Position numbers and translations under genes: made by a program | From: Carboxylicivirga mesophila | GTDB taxonomy: Bacteria > Bacteroidota > Bacteroidia > Bacteroidales > Marinilabiliaceae | NCBI RefSeq assembly: GCF_018271975.1 | Contig: NZ_JAGUCN010000014.1 | Span: forward strand, 1 to 64,000 | Reading direction: 5' to 3' | Length of the DNA: 64,000 bases | The notes under the pieces: generated by a model | Told to the model about the DNA's origin: nothing | What the model saw: only the letters and a program-made list of their open reading frames with translations | Database searches by the model: none | Shown: piece after piece, positions 8,685 through 18,028 of the stretch | Position numbering within the stretch: position 1 is the stretch's first letter | Layout: each line of letters starts with the position of its first letter

Positions 8685-8852
8685 TTAAACTTCAAAATTA
8701 AACAATACCGCCAAAATAGCTAAATGCCCAACGAATTTATTAGCCTGAGCAGGTCTTACTGCCTCGTACTCAAAATTATCAACAACTAAATCAAATACCA
8801 GGCAAAGCAAGCCTATGATAAGCATTGTTGCTGTTAATAACTTTTGAACCAT
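8685..8852 (-). CDS. Small two-segment membrane protein (55 aa)
   Basis: An ATG-to-TAA frame on the minus strand encodes 55 residues. It begins MVQKLLTATMLIIGLLCLVF, has an acidic and polar middle (DLVVDNFEYEAVR) and a second hydrophobic stretch (VGHLAILAVLFNF). This is the composition of a small inner-membrane protein with two helices. It sits 23 bp upstream of the TPR/PD40/SPOR gene on the same strand and could be cotranscribed with it. No family is recognised; the absence of stops and the clear membrane pattern are the support. Confidence 0.55.
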   Translation of the reverse strand: MVQKLLTATMLIIGLLCLVFDLVVDNFEYEAVRPAQANKFVGHLAILAVLFNFEV

Positions 8853-8879
8853 GCATCCTGCTAATCGTTGTTTAATAAA

Positions 8880-8887
8880 TATATTTG
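8880..8887 (+). promoter_or_regulatory. Candidate -7 box (TATATTTG) for bcp-recA
   Basis: The octamer fits the Bacteroidota TAnnTTTG -7 consensus and lies 56 bp upstream of the bcp start. No good -33 TTTG is seen at the expected distance, so confidence is limited. Confidence 0.4.
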
Positions 8888-8943
8888 TAAATTAGGAATC
8901 ATGAAAAAGTCTTTTTCCTATTCCACTCTAAAACAATAAAGTA

Positions 8944-9402
8944 ATGCTTAAAGAAGGAGACAAAGCTCCCATTTTCAAAGGGATTAACCAAGACGAGAAA
9001 GAAATCAGTTTGACTGATTTTTCTGGTAAAAAAGTCATCTTGTATTTCTACCCAAAGGACAACACGCCCGGTTGTACGGCTGAATCGTGCAATTTAAGCG
9101 ACAATTATGAAGACTTAACCTCTAAAGGATTTGAGGTGGTTGGCGTAAGCCCGGATAGTGCAGGATCGCACCAGCGATTTATTGCCAAGCATAATCTGCG
9201 CTTTAATTTAATAGCCGATACCGAAAAGGATATCCTTCAGCAATATGATGCCTGGGGACTTAAAAAGATGTACGGCAAAGAATACATGGGTGTATTACGC
9301 AAAACCTTCATCATCGATGAAAACGGGGTGATCATCAAAATATTTGAAAAGGTAAAGACGAAAGATCACACAAATCAGATTCTGGAAGCGCTAAGCCTTT
9401 AA
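8944..9402 (+). CDS. bcp: Thioredoxin-dependent peroxiredoxin (Bcp/PrxQ)
   Basis: The 152-residue enzyme matches Bcp in length. The peroxidatic Cys is C44 in TPGCTAESC and the resolving Cys C49 lies five residues later, the alpha-2-Cys PrxQ arrangement. The thioredoxin fold begins KKVILYFYPKDN and a conserved Arg is present in GVLRKTF. It reduces peroxides in the cytoplasm using thioredoxin. It precedes recA by 41 bp on the same strand, so both are likely transcribed together from a promoter near 8880. Confidence 0.95.
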   Translation: MLKEGDKAPIFKGINQDEKEISLTDFSGKKVILYFYPKDNTPGCTAESCNLSDNYEDLTSKGFEVVGVSPDSAGSHQRFIAKHNLRFNLIADTEKDILQQYDAWGLKKMYGKEYMGVLRKTFIIDENGVIIKIFEKVKTKDHTNQILEALSL

Positions 9403-9443
9403 CAATCAACCCCTAATAGAAGAAACAGCTTAAAATCAATATA

Positions 9444-10460
9444 ATGGCAGAAAAAAAAGAAAACAATGTAAACAAAGAAAAGCTGAAAGCCCTTCAGCTG
9501 ACCATGGACAAGATTGACAAGACCTATGGCAAAGGTACCATCATGAAGATGGACGACACAGCCATTGAGGAAGTTCCTGTTATTTCAACCGGCTCCATTG
9601 CACTTAACCAGGCTTTGGGTGTGGGCGGTTTCCCTCGCGGCCGTATCATTGAAATATATGGTCCTGAGTCATCTGGTAAAACTACTTTGGCTATTCACGC
9701 TATCGCTGAAGCTCAAAAAGCCGGGGGTATTGCTGCCTTTATTGATGCCGAGCACGCTTTTGACCGTTTCTATGCCGAAAAACTGGGCGTTGATCTGGAA
9801 AGCCTTTTGATTTCGCAACCTGACAATGGCGAACAAGCACTGGAAATTGCTGATCAGTTGATTCGCTCTTCGGCCATTGATATCATTGTTATTGACTCGG
9901 TTGCTGCTCTTACACCTAAAGCTGAGATTGAAGGCGATATGGGAGATTCACGCATGGGGTTACAGGCCCGCCTGATGTCACAAGCCCTGCGTAAGCTAAC
10001 CTCAACCATTAACAAAACCAACACCACGTGTATCTTCATCAACCAGTTGCGCGAAAAAATTGGTGTAATGTTTGGTAACCCAGAGACCACTACAGGTGGT
10101 AATGCGCTTAAATTCTACGCTTCTGTCCGTTTAGATATCCGCAGAGTGACTCAAATTAAAGATGGTGAAAATGTAGTAGGCAGCCACACCCGTGTTAAAG
10201 TGGTGAAAAACAAAGTGGCACCTCCATTTAAAAAGGCTGAATTCGAGATTCGCTATGGCGAAGGTATCTCACGCGTTGGTGAAATTCTTGACATGAGCGT
10301 TGAGCTGGATATTGTCAAGAAAAGTGGTTCGTGGTTTAGCTATGGCGAAACCAAACTAGGACAAGGCCGTGAAGCCGTTAAGGAAGTTATCAAAGATAAT
10401 CCTGAGCTGGCTGATGAGCTGGAACAAAAAATCACAGAGGCCATCAAAGCTACCAAATAA
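9444..10460 (+). CDS. recA: Recombinase RecA
   Basis: The 338-residue product is full-length RecA. The Walker A motif GPESSGKT is at residues 73-80, Walker B is in [12 protein letters not shown], loop L1 lies around [14 protein letters not shown] and loop L2 around [12 protein letters not shown]. It catalyses homologous strand exchange and LexA-type co-proteolysis. The start [14 protein letters not shown] is preceded by an AT-rich region without a strong SD. The gene is followed by a strong hairpin terminator at 10464-10486. No LexA box was recognised upstream. Confidence 0.99.
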   Translation: MAEKKENNVNKEKLKALQLTMDKIDKTYGKGTIMKMDDTAIEEVPVISTGSIALNQALGVGGFPRGRIIEIYGPESSGKTTLAIHAIAEAQKAGGIAAFIDAEHAFDRFYAEKLGVDLESLLISQPDNGEQALEIADQLIRSSAIDIIVIDSVAALTPKAEIEGDMGDSRMGLQARLMSQALRKLTSTINKTNTTCIFINQLREKIGVMFGNPETTTGGNALKFYASVRLDIRRVTQIKDGENVVGSHTRVKVVKNKVAPPFKKAEFEIRYGEGISRVGEILDMSVELDIVKKSGSWFSYGETKLGQGREAVKEVIKDNPELADELEQKITEAIKATK

Positions 10461-10463
10461 CAA

Positions 10464-10490
10464 AAAGGCGAGCAATGCTCGCCTTTCTTA
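10464..10490 (+). terminator. recA terminator
   Basis: AAAGGCGAGC (10464-10473) pairs perfectly with GCTCGCCTTT (10477-10486) across a three-base loop, immediately after the recA stop and followed by a T-rich stretch. It may also serve the convergent gene at 10511. Confidence 0.88.
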
Positions 10491-10510
10491 TATCTTCTTT
10501 GTCATAAGCT

Positions 10511-10975
10511 CTATGGCTCTACCACTTTTAGCGAGTAATGCACGTCAACTTTATAGTTTTCAGGAAACTTAGGCATCAACAGCCATTTGCGATTCTCGTA
10601 CACTTTACCGGGCCGCTGAATCTGCGCATTCCCAAATGAAGCAAAATACACATCTATACGTTTTGCCTGATCATTGCGCAACACTTCCACCTTAGTTGTT
10701 TTAATAGCTGTTTCACCATTTCGCACATATTGACTACATACAACCACACTCTTTTTTTCAAAGTTGATTTTGCCAAAATCGACACTTTCGCATTTCGCAT
10801 TATATTTCAGCGGAATCTTTTTAAGGTCATCAATACTTTGGGCAACTTCAAAGTTGTTAATCTGCAAACACAGTAAAGGATCGAGCTTTACCTCTTTATA
10901 AACAACTGGTGTTTGAGCCACGGCGGCGTTTAAAAAGCAAAGCAGATAAATAACCTGACAATAGATTTTTTTCAT
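10511..10975 (-). CDS. Secreted hypothetical protein, 154 aa
   Basis: A signal peptide (about 1-20, IYCQVIYLLCFLNAAVAQ) is followed by a small alpha/beta domain with two internal Cys (in LLCLQ and NAKCES). The segment DFGKINFEKKSVVVCSQYV followed by beta strands is reminiscent of PrcB-like domains, but the match is weak. The gene is monocistronic, facing recA, and separated from its neighbour at 11038 by 62 bp. Periplasmic location is inferred. I do not recognise a function. Confidence 0.65.
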   Translation of the reverse strand: MKKIYCQVIYLLCFLNAAVAQTPVVYKEVKLDPLLCLQINNFEVAQSIDDLKKIPLKYNAKCESVDFGKINFEKKSVVVCSQYVRNGETAIKTTKVEVLRNDQAKRIDVYFASFGNAQIQRPGKVYENRKWLLMPKFPENYKVDVHYSLKVVEP

Positions 10976-11037
10976 TTTCTAAGGTATGTTTTCGGATTTA
11001 ACACCATAAACATAAGCTTTTCGGAGAAAATAGAAAA

Positions 11038-11397
11038 CTACTCGACAGCCAATTCTTTCCTATAACGTTTTTGTTTTCGAATAAAGAGTACTACAAACAG
11101 CGTTTTAATAATAATCCCTGTAGACAAAAACCAGGCATACAGATGCATTAATTGCTCCGTTTTTCTTAAGTATACTGCAGTAAAAATCAGCATCAAGCCA
11201 AGCGCCAGCAACAGCATCTCGCTACCCAATTTAACCTGCCCCGAACGGACTCCCAAAACCAGGTAGAGTATCTTCATGGTTCCACCAACGCCAAAGCAAA
11301 TCGCTGCCCATGGTCCTTCAACGCCAAATATTTTAAAAATAATACCTAGCAGAATGAGTGTGCCTCCTGCCATTATTAAATACTTAATCTTATCCAT
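11038..11397 (-). CDS. Small four-helix membrane protein, 119 aa
   Basis: The protein consists of four hydrophobic segments: LIMAGGTLILLGIIFKIF, WAAICFGVGGTMKILYLVLG, MLLLALGLMLIFTAVYL and AWFLSTGIIIKTLFVVLFI, with a basic C-terminus (RKQKRYRKELAVE). The first segments resemble the GldL-type N-terminal membrane region in style, but length and context do not support that identity. It stands alone between the 154-aa secreted protein and the divergently read phosphoesterase. Function unknown. Confidence 0.65.
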   Translation of the reverse strand: MDKIKYLIMAGGTLILLGIIFKIFGVEGPWAAICFGVGGTMKILYLVLGVRSGQVKLGSEMLLLALGLMLIFTAVYLRKTEQLMHLYAWFLSTGIIIKTLFVVLFIRKQKRYRKELAVE

Positions 11398-11547
11398 AGT
11401 TTGTAATTAATGATTACCTCCTATCAAACAGTCGCCAAATTAAATGGTTCATTCTAACATTTTGCATGTTTAGACTGTTATTTTTCTAATACAAAACCAT
11501 TGCAACTTATATTTGAGCAAGTTTAACAAACCAAAGAACTAATCTCT

Positions 11548-12702
11548 ATGAAGAATTACGGCTTCCTGATTTTTATAAGTATCATACTAAGCATTCACTT
11601 TCTGGTTAACTATTACATTTATCACAGAGGGATACAATGGCTTGAAACAATGCCGGCTTTCAAAACAGCTTTCAGGATAACGATGCTGATATTAGTAATT
11701 GCCTATCCTGCCGGACGTTTTCTTGAAAGAATTTGGTACTCACCTGTCTCCAACACACTGCACTGGATTGGAGCATTCTGGTTTGCAGGCATGCTGTATT
11801 TTACATTGCTGCTATTTGCCACTGATATTATTAGGATGGCCAACTACATTATTCACTTTTTACCAAAAGTTGGTACACCAGCCTATCTGAATCTGAAATT
11901 ATACACAGGCATAACCATTACTGCAATAGGATTATTGGTGATACTAGGTGGCTTTATTAATGCCTGGAGCCCTAAAATAAGCAGACACCAACTCACAATC
12001 AACAAAACAGCTAATGGTGCAAAAGAGCTGAAGATAGTAGCTGCATCAGATATTCACCTGGGCACAATAATAGGTCCCAGAAAAACCCGCAAGCTGGTTG
12101 AAACTATCAACAGCCTGAAGCCAGATATTATTCTACTGGCAGGCGATGTGGTAGATGAAGATGTAATGCCCGTTATTAAGCAAAACCTGGGCGAAAGTTT
12201 AAAGCAACTACAAGCACCCATGGGTGTATATGCATCAACTGGTAATCACGAATACATAGGCGGAGCTGAGCGCTCTGTAAAATACCTGGAAGAACATGGC
12301 ATAAACGTTTTGCGTGATACGTCGGTATTCATCAATAATCAGTTTTATATTATTGGCCGCGAAGACCGCGATAAAAATCGCACTGCACAAGCTCGCCTTG
12401 AGATAAATGAACTCATTGCTCAACTTGATCAAACTAAACCTCTGATAATGCTGGACCACCAGCCCTATAACCTGGATCTGCCTACGCAATCGGGCATTGA
12501 CTTACAAATATCAGGACATACGCACCACGGCCAATTATGGCCCTTTGGCTACATTACCAATCGAATATTTGAACTTAGCCGGGGCTATTTAAAAAAACAG
12601 GACAGCCACTTTATTGTCAGCACTGGTTTTGGCACCTGGGGCCCGCCTGTGCGAACCGGTAATCGACCCGAAATACTGGAAATCAATGTAAATTTCAAGT
12701 AG
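11548..12702 (+). CDS. Membrane-anchored metallophosphoesterase (YkuE-like)
   Basis: The 384-residue protein has four N-terminal membrane helices (within residues 1-145) followed by a calcineurin-like phosphoesterase domain. The metal ligands are visible in the canonical motifs ASDIHLG, AGDVVDE, GNHEY and GHTHHGQ, in that order. This family hydrolyses phosphate esters at the membrane surface; YkuE-type members are Tat-exported or membrane-linked. Its stop is two bases from the stop of the convergent 172-aa gene, and no hairpin separates them. Substrate unknown. Confidence 0.92.
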   Translation: MKNYGFLIFISIILSIHFLVNYYIYHRGIQWLETMPAFKTAFRITMLILVIAYPAGRFLERIWYSPVSNTLHWIGAFWFAGMLYFTLLLFATDIIRMANYIIHFLPKVGTPAYLNLKLYTGITITAIGLLVILGGFINAWSPKISRHQLTINKTANGAKELKIVAASDIHLGTIIGPRKTRKLVETINSLKPDIILLAGDVVDEDVMPVIKQNLGESLKQLQAPMGVYASTGNHEYIGGAERSVKYLEEHGINVLRDTSVFINNQFYIIGREDRDKNRTAQARLEINELIAQLDQTKPLIMLDHQPYNLDLPTQSGIDLQISGHTHHGQLWPFGYITNRIFELSRGYLKKQDSHFIVSTGFGTWGPPVRTGNRPEILEINVNFK

Positions 12703-12703
12703 A

Positions 12704-13222
12704 CTATTCGACCTGAGTTGTTAAGCGCAAATTGGCAATAAAATCATCTAACTGTCCTGCCTGCATGTGCTTTTCAACTTCTTTCAGTTCCTTGGTCATT
12801 TTTATTTTATTGGCTGTATTAGCACAATACTCAACCACGTTCTTCAAAGCATCAAGCTGCAGTTCTCGTAAGCCCCCCTGTTGATCATGGTTCAGGTAGT
12901 TAAGCGCAAAATAGGCCATATAAATATCGCCTACTTCCGTATCCTTTTCAATGAGCCCATTGATTAAGTAATTATCAGAATGATTAGCCTCCAGCCATTT
13001 TCTTACGAAGCTGCTGGCATTCTGACGCTGACTATCTTTTTTATTGTAGCGTACACCAGTTAAATAACAACAACATTCCATGGCGGCTTCAGCTGCTTCT
13101 GTGGACTGCTCCTCATCTTCTACATCAATTGCTTTTAAATAGGAAAAATCTTGTGCGCTGGCAAGAATGCAAACAAACAATACTGTACAAATAAACAATA
13201 TACGTTTCATTATCAACTTCAA
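12704..13222 (-). CDS. Secreted hypothetical protein with a CCC motif
   Basis: The 172-residue product has a signal peptide (FICTVLFVCILASAQ); the real start may be the second Met four codons in, at 13210. The mature protein is mostly helical, with three consecutive Cys (about residues 49-51, MECCCYLTG), and a second half of amphipathic helices (QLDALKNVVEYCANTANKI). No family is recognised. It is separated from the TonB receptor by a 267-bp intergenic region and converges on the phosphoesterase gene. Confidence 0.6.
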   Translation of the reverse strand: MKLIMKRILFICTVLFVCILASAQDFSYLKAIDVEDEEQSTEAAEAAMECCCYLTGVRYNKKDSQRQNASSFVRKWLEANHSDNYLINGLIEKDTEVGDIYMAYFALNYLNHDQQGGLRELQLDALKNVVEYCANTANKIKMTKELKEVEKHMQAGQLDDFIANLRLTTQVE

Positions 13223-13433
13223 TTTTTATTAGATTTAGTTAATCATTAAGCTATTACGACAATATGGATGAACGTTTGTTATATTTTGACAAATTGCTTC
13301 TGTAAAACGACTAACCGTTATTACAGCCTGATTAAACACAACAACAAGTTTGTAATGAGCACAATATAAACACATTGATAAATAGATAACAGATACAGCT
13401 ATTTATCAGCTAAAATTTGCCCGACAAAAACTC

Positions 13434-13441
13434 TATATTTG
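13434..13441 (+). promoter_or_regulatory. Candidate -7 box (TATATTTG) for the TonB receptor
   Basis: This TAnnTTTG match lies 49 bp upstream of the receptor start. A TTTG occurs 14 bp further upstream, shorter than the usual spacing. The rest of the gap 13223-13433 shows no other recognisable site. Confidence 0.4.
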
Positions 13442-13489
13442 CACAATATTTGCTGTAAAAGCGGCCATTAACCCAAATAATAAGTTCGA

Positions 13490-15901
13490 ATGTATCGATT
13501 CTACATACTTGCATTTTTTAATATTATTACCCTTTTTGCTTCTGCTCAAACACTACAGGTGAGAGACAAGCAAACACATCAGCCACTTGAATTAGTCACT
13601 GTATTTTCTCAGGCCCCTCAGGTTAATACCATCACCAACATGAAAGGGCAGTGTGACTTTAGTGAATTCGAAGGACTTAATAGCATCATTTTCAGACTTA
13701 TTGGTTATGAAACTATTGAATTAAGCTACGACGAACTCCAGCAGGCTGGCTTCAAACTATACATGGAACAAACCGAACTGTCGTTGGATGAAGTGGTTGT
13801 TTCGGCTACTAAATGGAAACAGGGCCGACGAGAAACACCAGCTAAAATATCAGTTCTCAAACCCAAGGAGGTAAACTTTCTGAACCCACAGACAGCTGCT
13901 GACCTGGTTGAAATGACAGGTGATGTGTATGTTCAAAAAAGTCAAATGGGTGGCGGAAGCCCTATGATAAGAGGTTTTGCTACAAACCGGGTGTTAATTG
14001 CAGTAGATGGAGTGCGCATGAATAATGCCATCTTCCGAAGTGGAAATATTCAGAACATTATATCACTCGATCCGTTTGCCACCAACAGAGCTGAAGTGAT
14101 ATTTGGACCAGGTTCAGTAATTTATGGCAGTGATGCTATTGGTGGTGTTATGGGCTTTTATACCTTCGAACCTATTTTATCGCATGAGGATGAAGAGCAG
14201 CTGGTAAAAGCCAATGCTATTACGCGCTACTCTTCAGCTAATCATGAAAAAACAGGCCATATTGATTTAAACCTTGGATTTAACAAACTGGCTTCATTTA
14301 CCTCCATCAGTTATTCTGATTTTGATGATTTAAAGATGGGAAGTAATGGCCCTGACGATTATTTACGTCCGGAATATGTCAAACGCATCAATGGTGAAGA
14401 TATTATCATTAAGAATAATGATGACCGGGTACAAACACCAAGTGGCTACAATCAGCTCAATCTGATGCAAAAATTCAAATACATGCCAAATGAGCGCTGG
14501 CTGGTCAACTATGGTTTTCACTACTCTCAATCATCTGATGTACCGCGTTATGATCGTTTAATCATGTATAGTGAAGATGAATTAAAATATGGTGATTGGT
14601 ATTACGGTCCTCAAAAATGGATGATGAACAACCTGAATATTCAGCATTCGGCCAGCAATCAGTATTTCGATCACCTGCAATTAATTATTGCCCATCAACA
14701 TTTCGAAGAAAGCAGACATAACCGGAAAATACATAAAGACGACATAACCAGAAGAACAGAAAAAGTAAATGCATTCAGCATCAATCTGGATTTTGAAAAA
14801 CACTGGGACAGTGGACATAAGCTATTCTACGGTAGCGAATTGATAACCAATAAAATTGGCTCTGAAGGTCTTGAAGAAAACTTATCTGACGGTACTACCA
14901 GTGCAGCATCCACGCGCTACCCCGACGGCTCAACCTGGCTATCGGCAGCCCTTTACTGCAATTACCTGATGCATATGAGTGAGAAAACAAATGTTCAGGC
15001 TGGCTTACGATATAATACTGTGCATATAGATGCTGAGTTTGACAACGCTTTCTACGATTTCCCCTTTACCGGCACATCGGTTGACAATGGGGCATTAACA
15101 GGTAGCCTGGGTATCGTTCATAATCCGAATAACAGCTGGCAGTTAAGCAGCTCATTATCCACCGGTTTCAGAGCTCCCAACATTGATGATGTAGGAAAAG
15201 TTTTTGATTCGGAGCCTGGTGCTGTTGTGGTACCCAACCCAAATCTTAAACCCGAATATGCTATTAACGGAGAAATTGGTGCAGCCGTTGTTGTAGCGAA
15301 AAAATGGAAACTGGACATGGCAGCCTATTACACGCACCTTACAAATGCTATGGTACGCCACGACTACCAGCTAAACAATGCTGATAGCATCATGTACGAT
15401 CATGAATTAAGCCAGGTGCAAGCCATTCAGAATGCTGCTAAAGCCTATGTTTATGGACTCCAGTTGGGTGTTGAATACAAATGGAAAAGTGGTATCAGTG
15501 CCTCTTCACGTTTTAACTATCAAGTAGGTGAAGAGGAGCTGGAGGATGGAACATATTCGCCACTGCGCCATGCTGCACCATGGTTTGGCAATACGCATGT
15601 AAGCTACGAAAAACAAAGAATCAAGGTAGATATTTACGTACATTACAACGGCGAAATTAGTTTTAGCAACATGCCTGAGTCTGAAGCTGGAAAAGATTAT
15701 CTATATGCAAAAGATGCCAATGGCAATCCCTATTCACCTGGTTGGACTACACTAAACATTAAAGCCCAATATGCCTTAAAGCAGTACGCTACCATAACTG
15801 CCGGCATCGAAAATATTACTGATGAGCGTTTTAAAACCTATTCTTCAGGTATTGCTGCTCCAGGGCGTAATTTTATTCTTTCGTTAAAAGTGGCATTGTA
15901 G
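13490..15901 (+). CDS. TonB-dependent receptor, haem/haemoglobin-type
   Basis: The 803-residue protein has a signal peptide (1-19), a short carboxypeptidase-regulatory-like domain (about 20-95), a plug domain (about 110-225) and a 22-strand-type barrel to the C-terminus. The plug carries GGGSPMIRGFATNRVLI, VDGVRMNNAIFRSGN and a GSDAIGGVMGF segment, typical of the TonB haemoglobin/transferrin receptor family in Bacteroidota. The barrel ends GRNFILSLKVAL. It imports a siderophore- or haem-like ligand using TonB energy. No SusD partner is adjacent, against a glycan role. It is monocistronic. Confidence 0.93.
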   Translation: MYRFYILAFFNIITLFASAQTLQVRDKQTHQPLELVTVFSQAPQVNTITNMKGQCDFSEFEGLNSIIFRLIGYETIELSYDELQQAGFKLYMEQTELSLDEVVVSATKWKQGRRETPAKISVLKPKEVNFLNPQTAADLVEMTGDVYVQKSQMGGGSPMIRGFATNRVLIAVDGVRMNNAIFRSGNIQNIISLDPFATNRAEVIFGPGSVIYGSDAIGGVMGFYTFEPILSHEDEEQLVKANAITRYSSANHEKTGHIDLNLGFNKLASFTSISYSDFDDLKMGSNGPDDYLRPEYVKRINGEDIIIKNNDDRVQTPSGYNQLNLMQKFKYMPNERWLVNYGFHYSQSSDVPRYDRLIMYSEDELKYGDWYYGPQKWMMNNLNIQHSASNQYFDHLQLIIAHQHFEESRHNRKIHKDDITRRTEKVNAFSINLDFEKHWDSGHKLFYGSELITNKIGSEGLEENLSDGTTSAASTRYPDGSTWLSAALYCNYLMHMSEKTNVQAGLRYNTVHIDAEFDNAFYDFPFTGTSVDNGALTGSLGIVHNPNNSWQLSSSLSTGFRAPNIDDVGKVFDSEPGAVVVPNPNLKPEYAINGEIGAAVVVAKKWKLDMAAYYTHLTNAMVRHDYQLNNADSIMYDHELSQVQAIQNAAKAYVYGLQLGVEYKWKSGISASSRFNYQVGEEELEDGTYSPLRHAAPWFGNTHVSYEKQRIKVDIYVHYNGEISFSNMPESEAGKDYLYAKDANGNPYSPGWTTLNIKAQYALKQYATITAGIENITDERFKTYSSGIAAPGRNFILSLKVAL

Positions 15902-16194
15902 TTATAGACATCAGCCTATAGTTGAACTTAAATTATACTACCCGGCTACTGTCAGAGGTGTCCTTATTTGAGGCTTTAGTCATTGATTGCCAGTTATCAA
16001 TCAACACTTTACCAACTCTACAATGATTCAACTTCTCAACTCTTCAACTAATAAGCTATCTTCAAATCTTCAATCAGGTAGTTGAGCAGTTAGACCATTC
16101 AATCCATTCAATAAAATACAACCCCATAACGTTAATTAATCACAAATAATCCATTAAGTAATATTGAATACTGCTGATATTCGAAAAAACGCTC
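15902..16194. other. Intergenic region without recognisable gene
   Basis: About 290 bp between the TonB receptor and the helicase promoter. It is AT-rich and contains a degenerate short direct repeat of the type TTCAACT/TCTCAACTCTTCAACT around 16020-16050. No open frame, RNA gene or clear terminator is seen. Confidence 0.5.
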
Positions 16195-16202
16195 TATCTT
16201 TG
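16195..16202 (+). promoter_or_regulatory. Candidate -7 box (TATCTTTG) of the DEAD-box helicase
   Basis: The octamer fits TAnnTTTG. If used, transcription begins near 16209 and the helicase mRNA carries a leader of about 109 bases. Confidence 0.5.
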
Positions 16203-16204
16203 CC

Positions 16205-16317
16205 GCTCATTAAAAATAAGGACCACTCCGGTCACTTTCGGTAGCACATCGTGGCATATTTGCTAACTCTGGGTAACAGCTGCAAGAACGTGGTAGCGGG
16301 TGGATAAAGAGCAAATT
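16205..16317 (+). promoter_or_regulatory. Long, possibly structured 5' leader of the helicase gene
   Basis: The leader is markedly richer in G and C than the preceding intergenic DNA and contains complementary segments: GACC with GGTC around 16220-16233, TAGCA with TGCTA, and TTTGC with GCAAG around CTGGGTAACAG. This looks like an ordered RNA, as expected for cold- or autoregulated DEAD-box mRNAs. No Rfam class is recognised by eye. Confidence 0.4.
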
Positions 16318-17958
16318 ATGCAAACATTTAAAGAAACAGGACTTCCTGAGGAAATCCTAAGTGCCATTGGTGAGCTTGGCTACGAAACACCAACACCTAT
16401 TCAAAGCAAAACCATTCCTGAAATCCTTAACTACGGTAATGACCTGATAGCACTGGCGCAAACAGGAACTGGTAAAACAGGTGCATTTGGCTTACCGGTT
16501 ATTCCACAAATCGAACGTGCCGACAAAAATGTGCAGGCGCTGATTTTGTGTCCAACACGTGAGCTTTGCCTGCAAATAACACAGGATTTAAAAGCTTATG
16601 CGAAAAACTACAGAGACCTTTACATTACGCCGGTTTATGGTGGAGCTGATATTCGCACGCAAATTAAATCATTAAAGCGAGGTACACACATTGTAGTTGG
16701 TACTCCAGGGCGTATGAACGACCTAATCAACCGCAACGCCATACAATTGGGCGATGTGCGCTGGTTAATATTAGACGAAGCTGATGAAATGCTTAACATG
16801 GGTTTTAAAGATGACCTGGAAAGCATCATGGCTCAAACACCTGAGTGGCGTCAGACTTTATTATTCTCTGCAACTATGCCACCTGAGATTGCTCGCATGT
16901 CGAAAAACTACATGCAGGAGCCGGTTGAGATTAGTGTAGGTAAGAAAAACCAGGGAGCCGAAAAAGTAGACCACCATTTTTATATGGTGCAGGCACATGA
17001 CCGTTACCGTGCTTTGAAACGCATTGTAGATGTGACACCTGATGTATATGGTATTATCTTCTGCCGTACACGACAAGAAACCAAAGACATTGCTGATAAA
17101 CTAATGGCTGATGGCTACAATGCCGATGCCTTACATGGCGACCTGTCGCAGGCACAGCGTGATTTGGTGATGCACCGCTTCCGAAAAAAACACCTGCAAC
17201 TATTAGTAGCTACAGACGTGGCTGCCCGTGGTATTGATGTAAATGATCTGACGCATGTTATCAACTATAACCTGCCCGATGATATTGAGGTGTATATACA
17301 CCGAAGTGGCCGAACAGGTCGTGCCGGTAAAGAAGGTATCTCGGTATCAATTATTCACTCACGCGAGATGCACCGCATCAAGGCCATTGAAAAGATTGCC
17401 AAGAAAACCTTCGTGCGCAAGATGGTTCCAAAGGCCGATGAGATCTGTGAAAAGCAGCTTTTCCACTTCCTTGAGCGTGTAGCTCAAACCGAACTGGAGG
17501 AGACATCGCCTGTTAATGCCGTGCTTCCGGCTGTGTATGAAAAGCTGGCAGCCATCGATAAAGAAGAGTTGATTAAGCAATTTGTAGCAGCTGAATTCAA
17601 TCGCTTCATGGAGTATTATAAAGATGCTCCCGACTTAAATATTTACAAGGAAGAAGGCGGAAGAGCCGGTAAGCGCGACCGCGGAGGCGTTAAATTCAGC
17701 CGTTTGTTCCTGAATATTGGTAAAACTGATAAGCTGACTTCTGGTGAGGTGATTGGCCTTATCAACAGCAATATGAAAGGCATTACTGTTAAAATTGGTA
17801 AGATAGAGCTCTTACGTAACTTCTCGTTTGTTGAAGTGGATAAAGAATATGAGCAGGAGCTGATTAATAAGCTGAACAAAACGAAACTGAAAGGTAAAAA
17901 AGTGAGCCTTGAAGTGGCTTCACCTAAGCCTGCACGCAGAAAGAATAAAAGACGATAG
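16318..17958 (+). CDS. DEAD-box RNA helicase with DbpA-type RNA-binding domain
   Basis: The helicase core has the Q motif (YETPTPIQ), Walker A (AQTGTGKTG), PTRELC, DEADEM, SATMPP, and motif VI HRSGRTGRAG. The C-terminal region (about residues 465-540) is a DbpA/CsdA-type RNA-binding domain (RLFLNIGKTD to EVDKEY), followed by a basic tail PARRKNKRR. Function is remodelling of ribosomal or mRNA structure in the cytoplasm. I chose ATG 16318 (546 aa) over the in-frame GTG at 16300 because the family usually begins close to this FKETGLPEEI helix. It ends at a bidirectional terminator at 17978-18008. Confidence 0.95.
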   Translation: MQTFKETGLPEEILSAIGELGYETPTPIQSKTIPEILNYGNDLIALAQTGTGKTGAFGLPVIPQIERADKNVQALILCPTRELCLQITQDLKAYAKNYRDLYITPVYGGADIRTQIKSLKRGTHIVVGTPGRMNDLINRNAIQLGDVRWLILDEADEMLNMGFKDDLESIMAQTPEWRQTLLFSATMPPEIARMSKNYMQEPVEISVGKKNQGAEKVDHHFYMVQAHDRYRALKRIVDVTPDVYGIIFCRTRQETKDIADKLMADGYNADALHGDLSQAQRDLVMHRFRKKHLQLLVATDVAARGIDVNDLTHVINYNLPDDIEVYIHRSGRTGRAGKEGISVSIIHSREMHRIKAIEKIAKKTFVRKMVPKADEICEKQLFHFLERVAQTELEETSPVNAVLPAVYEKLAAIDKEELIKQFVAAEFNRFMEYYKDAPDLNIYKEEGGRAGKRDRGGVKFSRLFLNIGKTDKLTSGEVIGLINSNMKGITVKIGKIELLRNFSFVEVDKEYEQELINKLNKTKLKGKKVSLEVASPKPARRKNKRR

Positions 17959-17977
17959 TCTGCTGACAGACATTATA

Positions 17978-18008
17978 AAAGCCGCATTTCTAAATGAGAT
18001 GCGGCTTT
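17978..18008. terminator. Bidirectional terminator
   Basis: AAAGCCGCAT (17978-17987) pairs with ATGCGGCTTT (17999-18008) over an 11-base loop. It lies between the convergent helicase and DUF6599-like genes, with A/T runs on both sides. Confidence 0.85.
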
Positions 18009-18028
18009 CTTTATTAAGTCTGTTCTGA

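Noticed and set aside
15118-15361. Minus-strand frames inside the TonB receptor
   Set aside because: They are shadows of the receptor barrel with no signal, motif or promoter.
15902-16194. Possible short repeats TTCAACT
   Set aside because: They are too degenerate and AT-rich to be called a repeat array.
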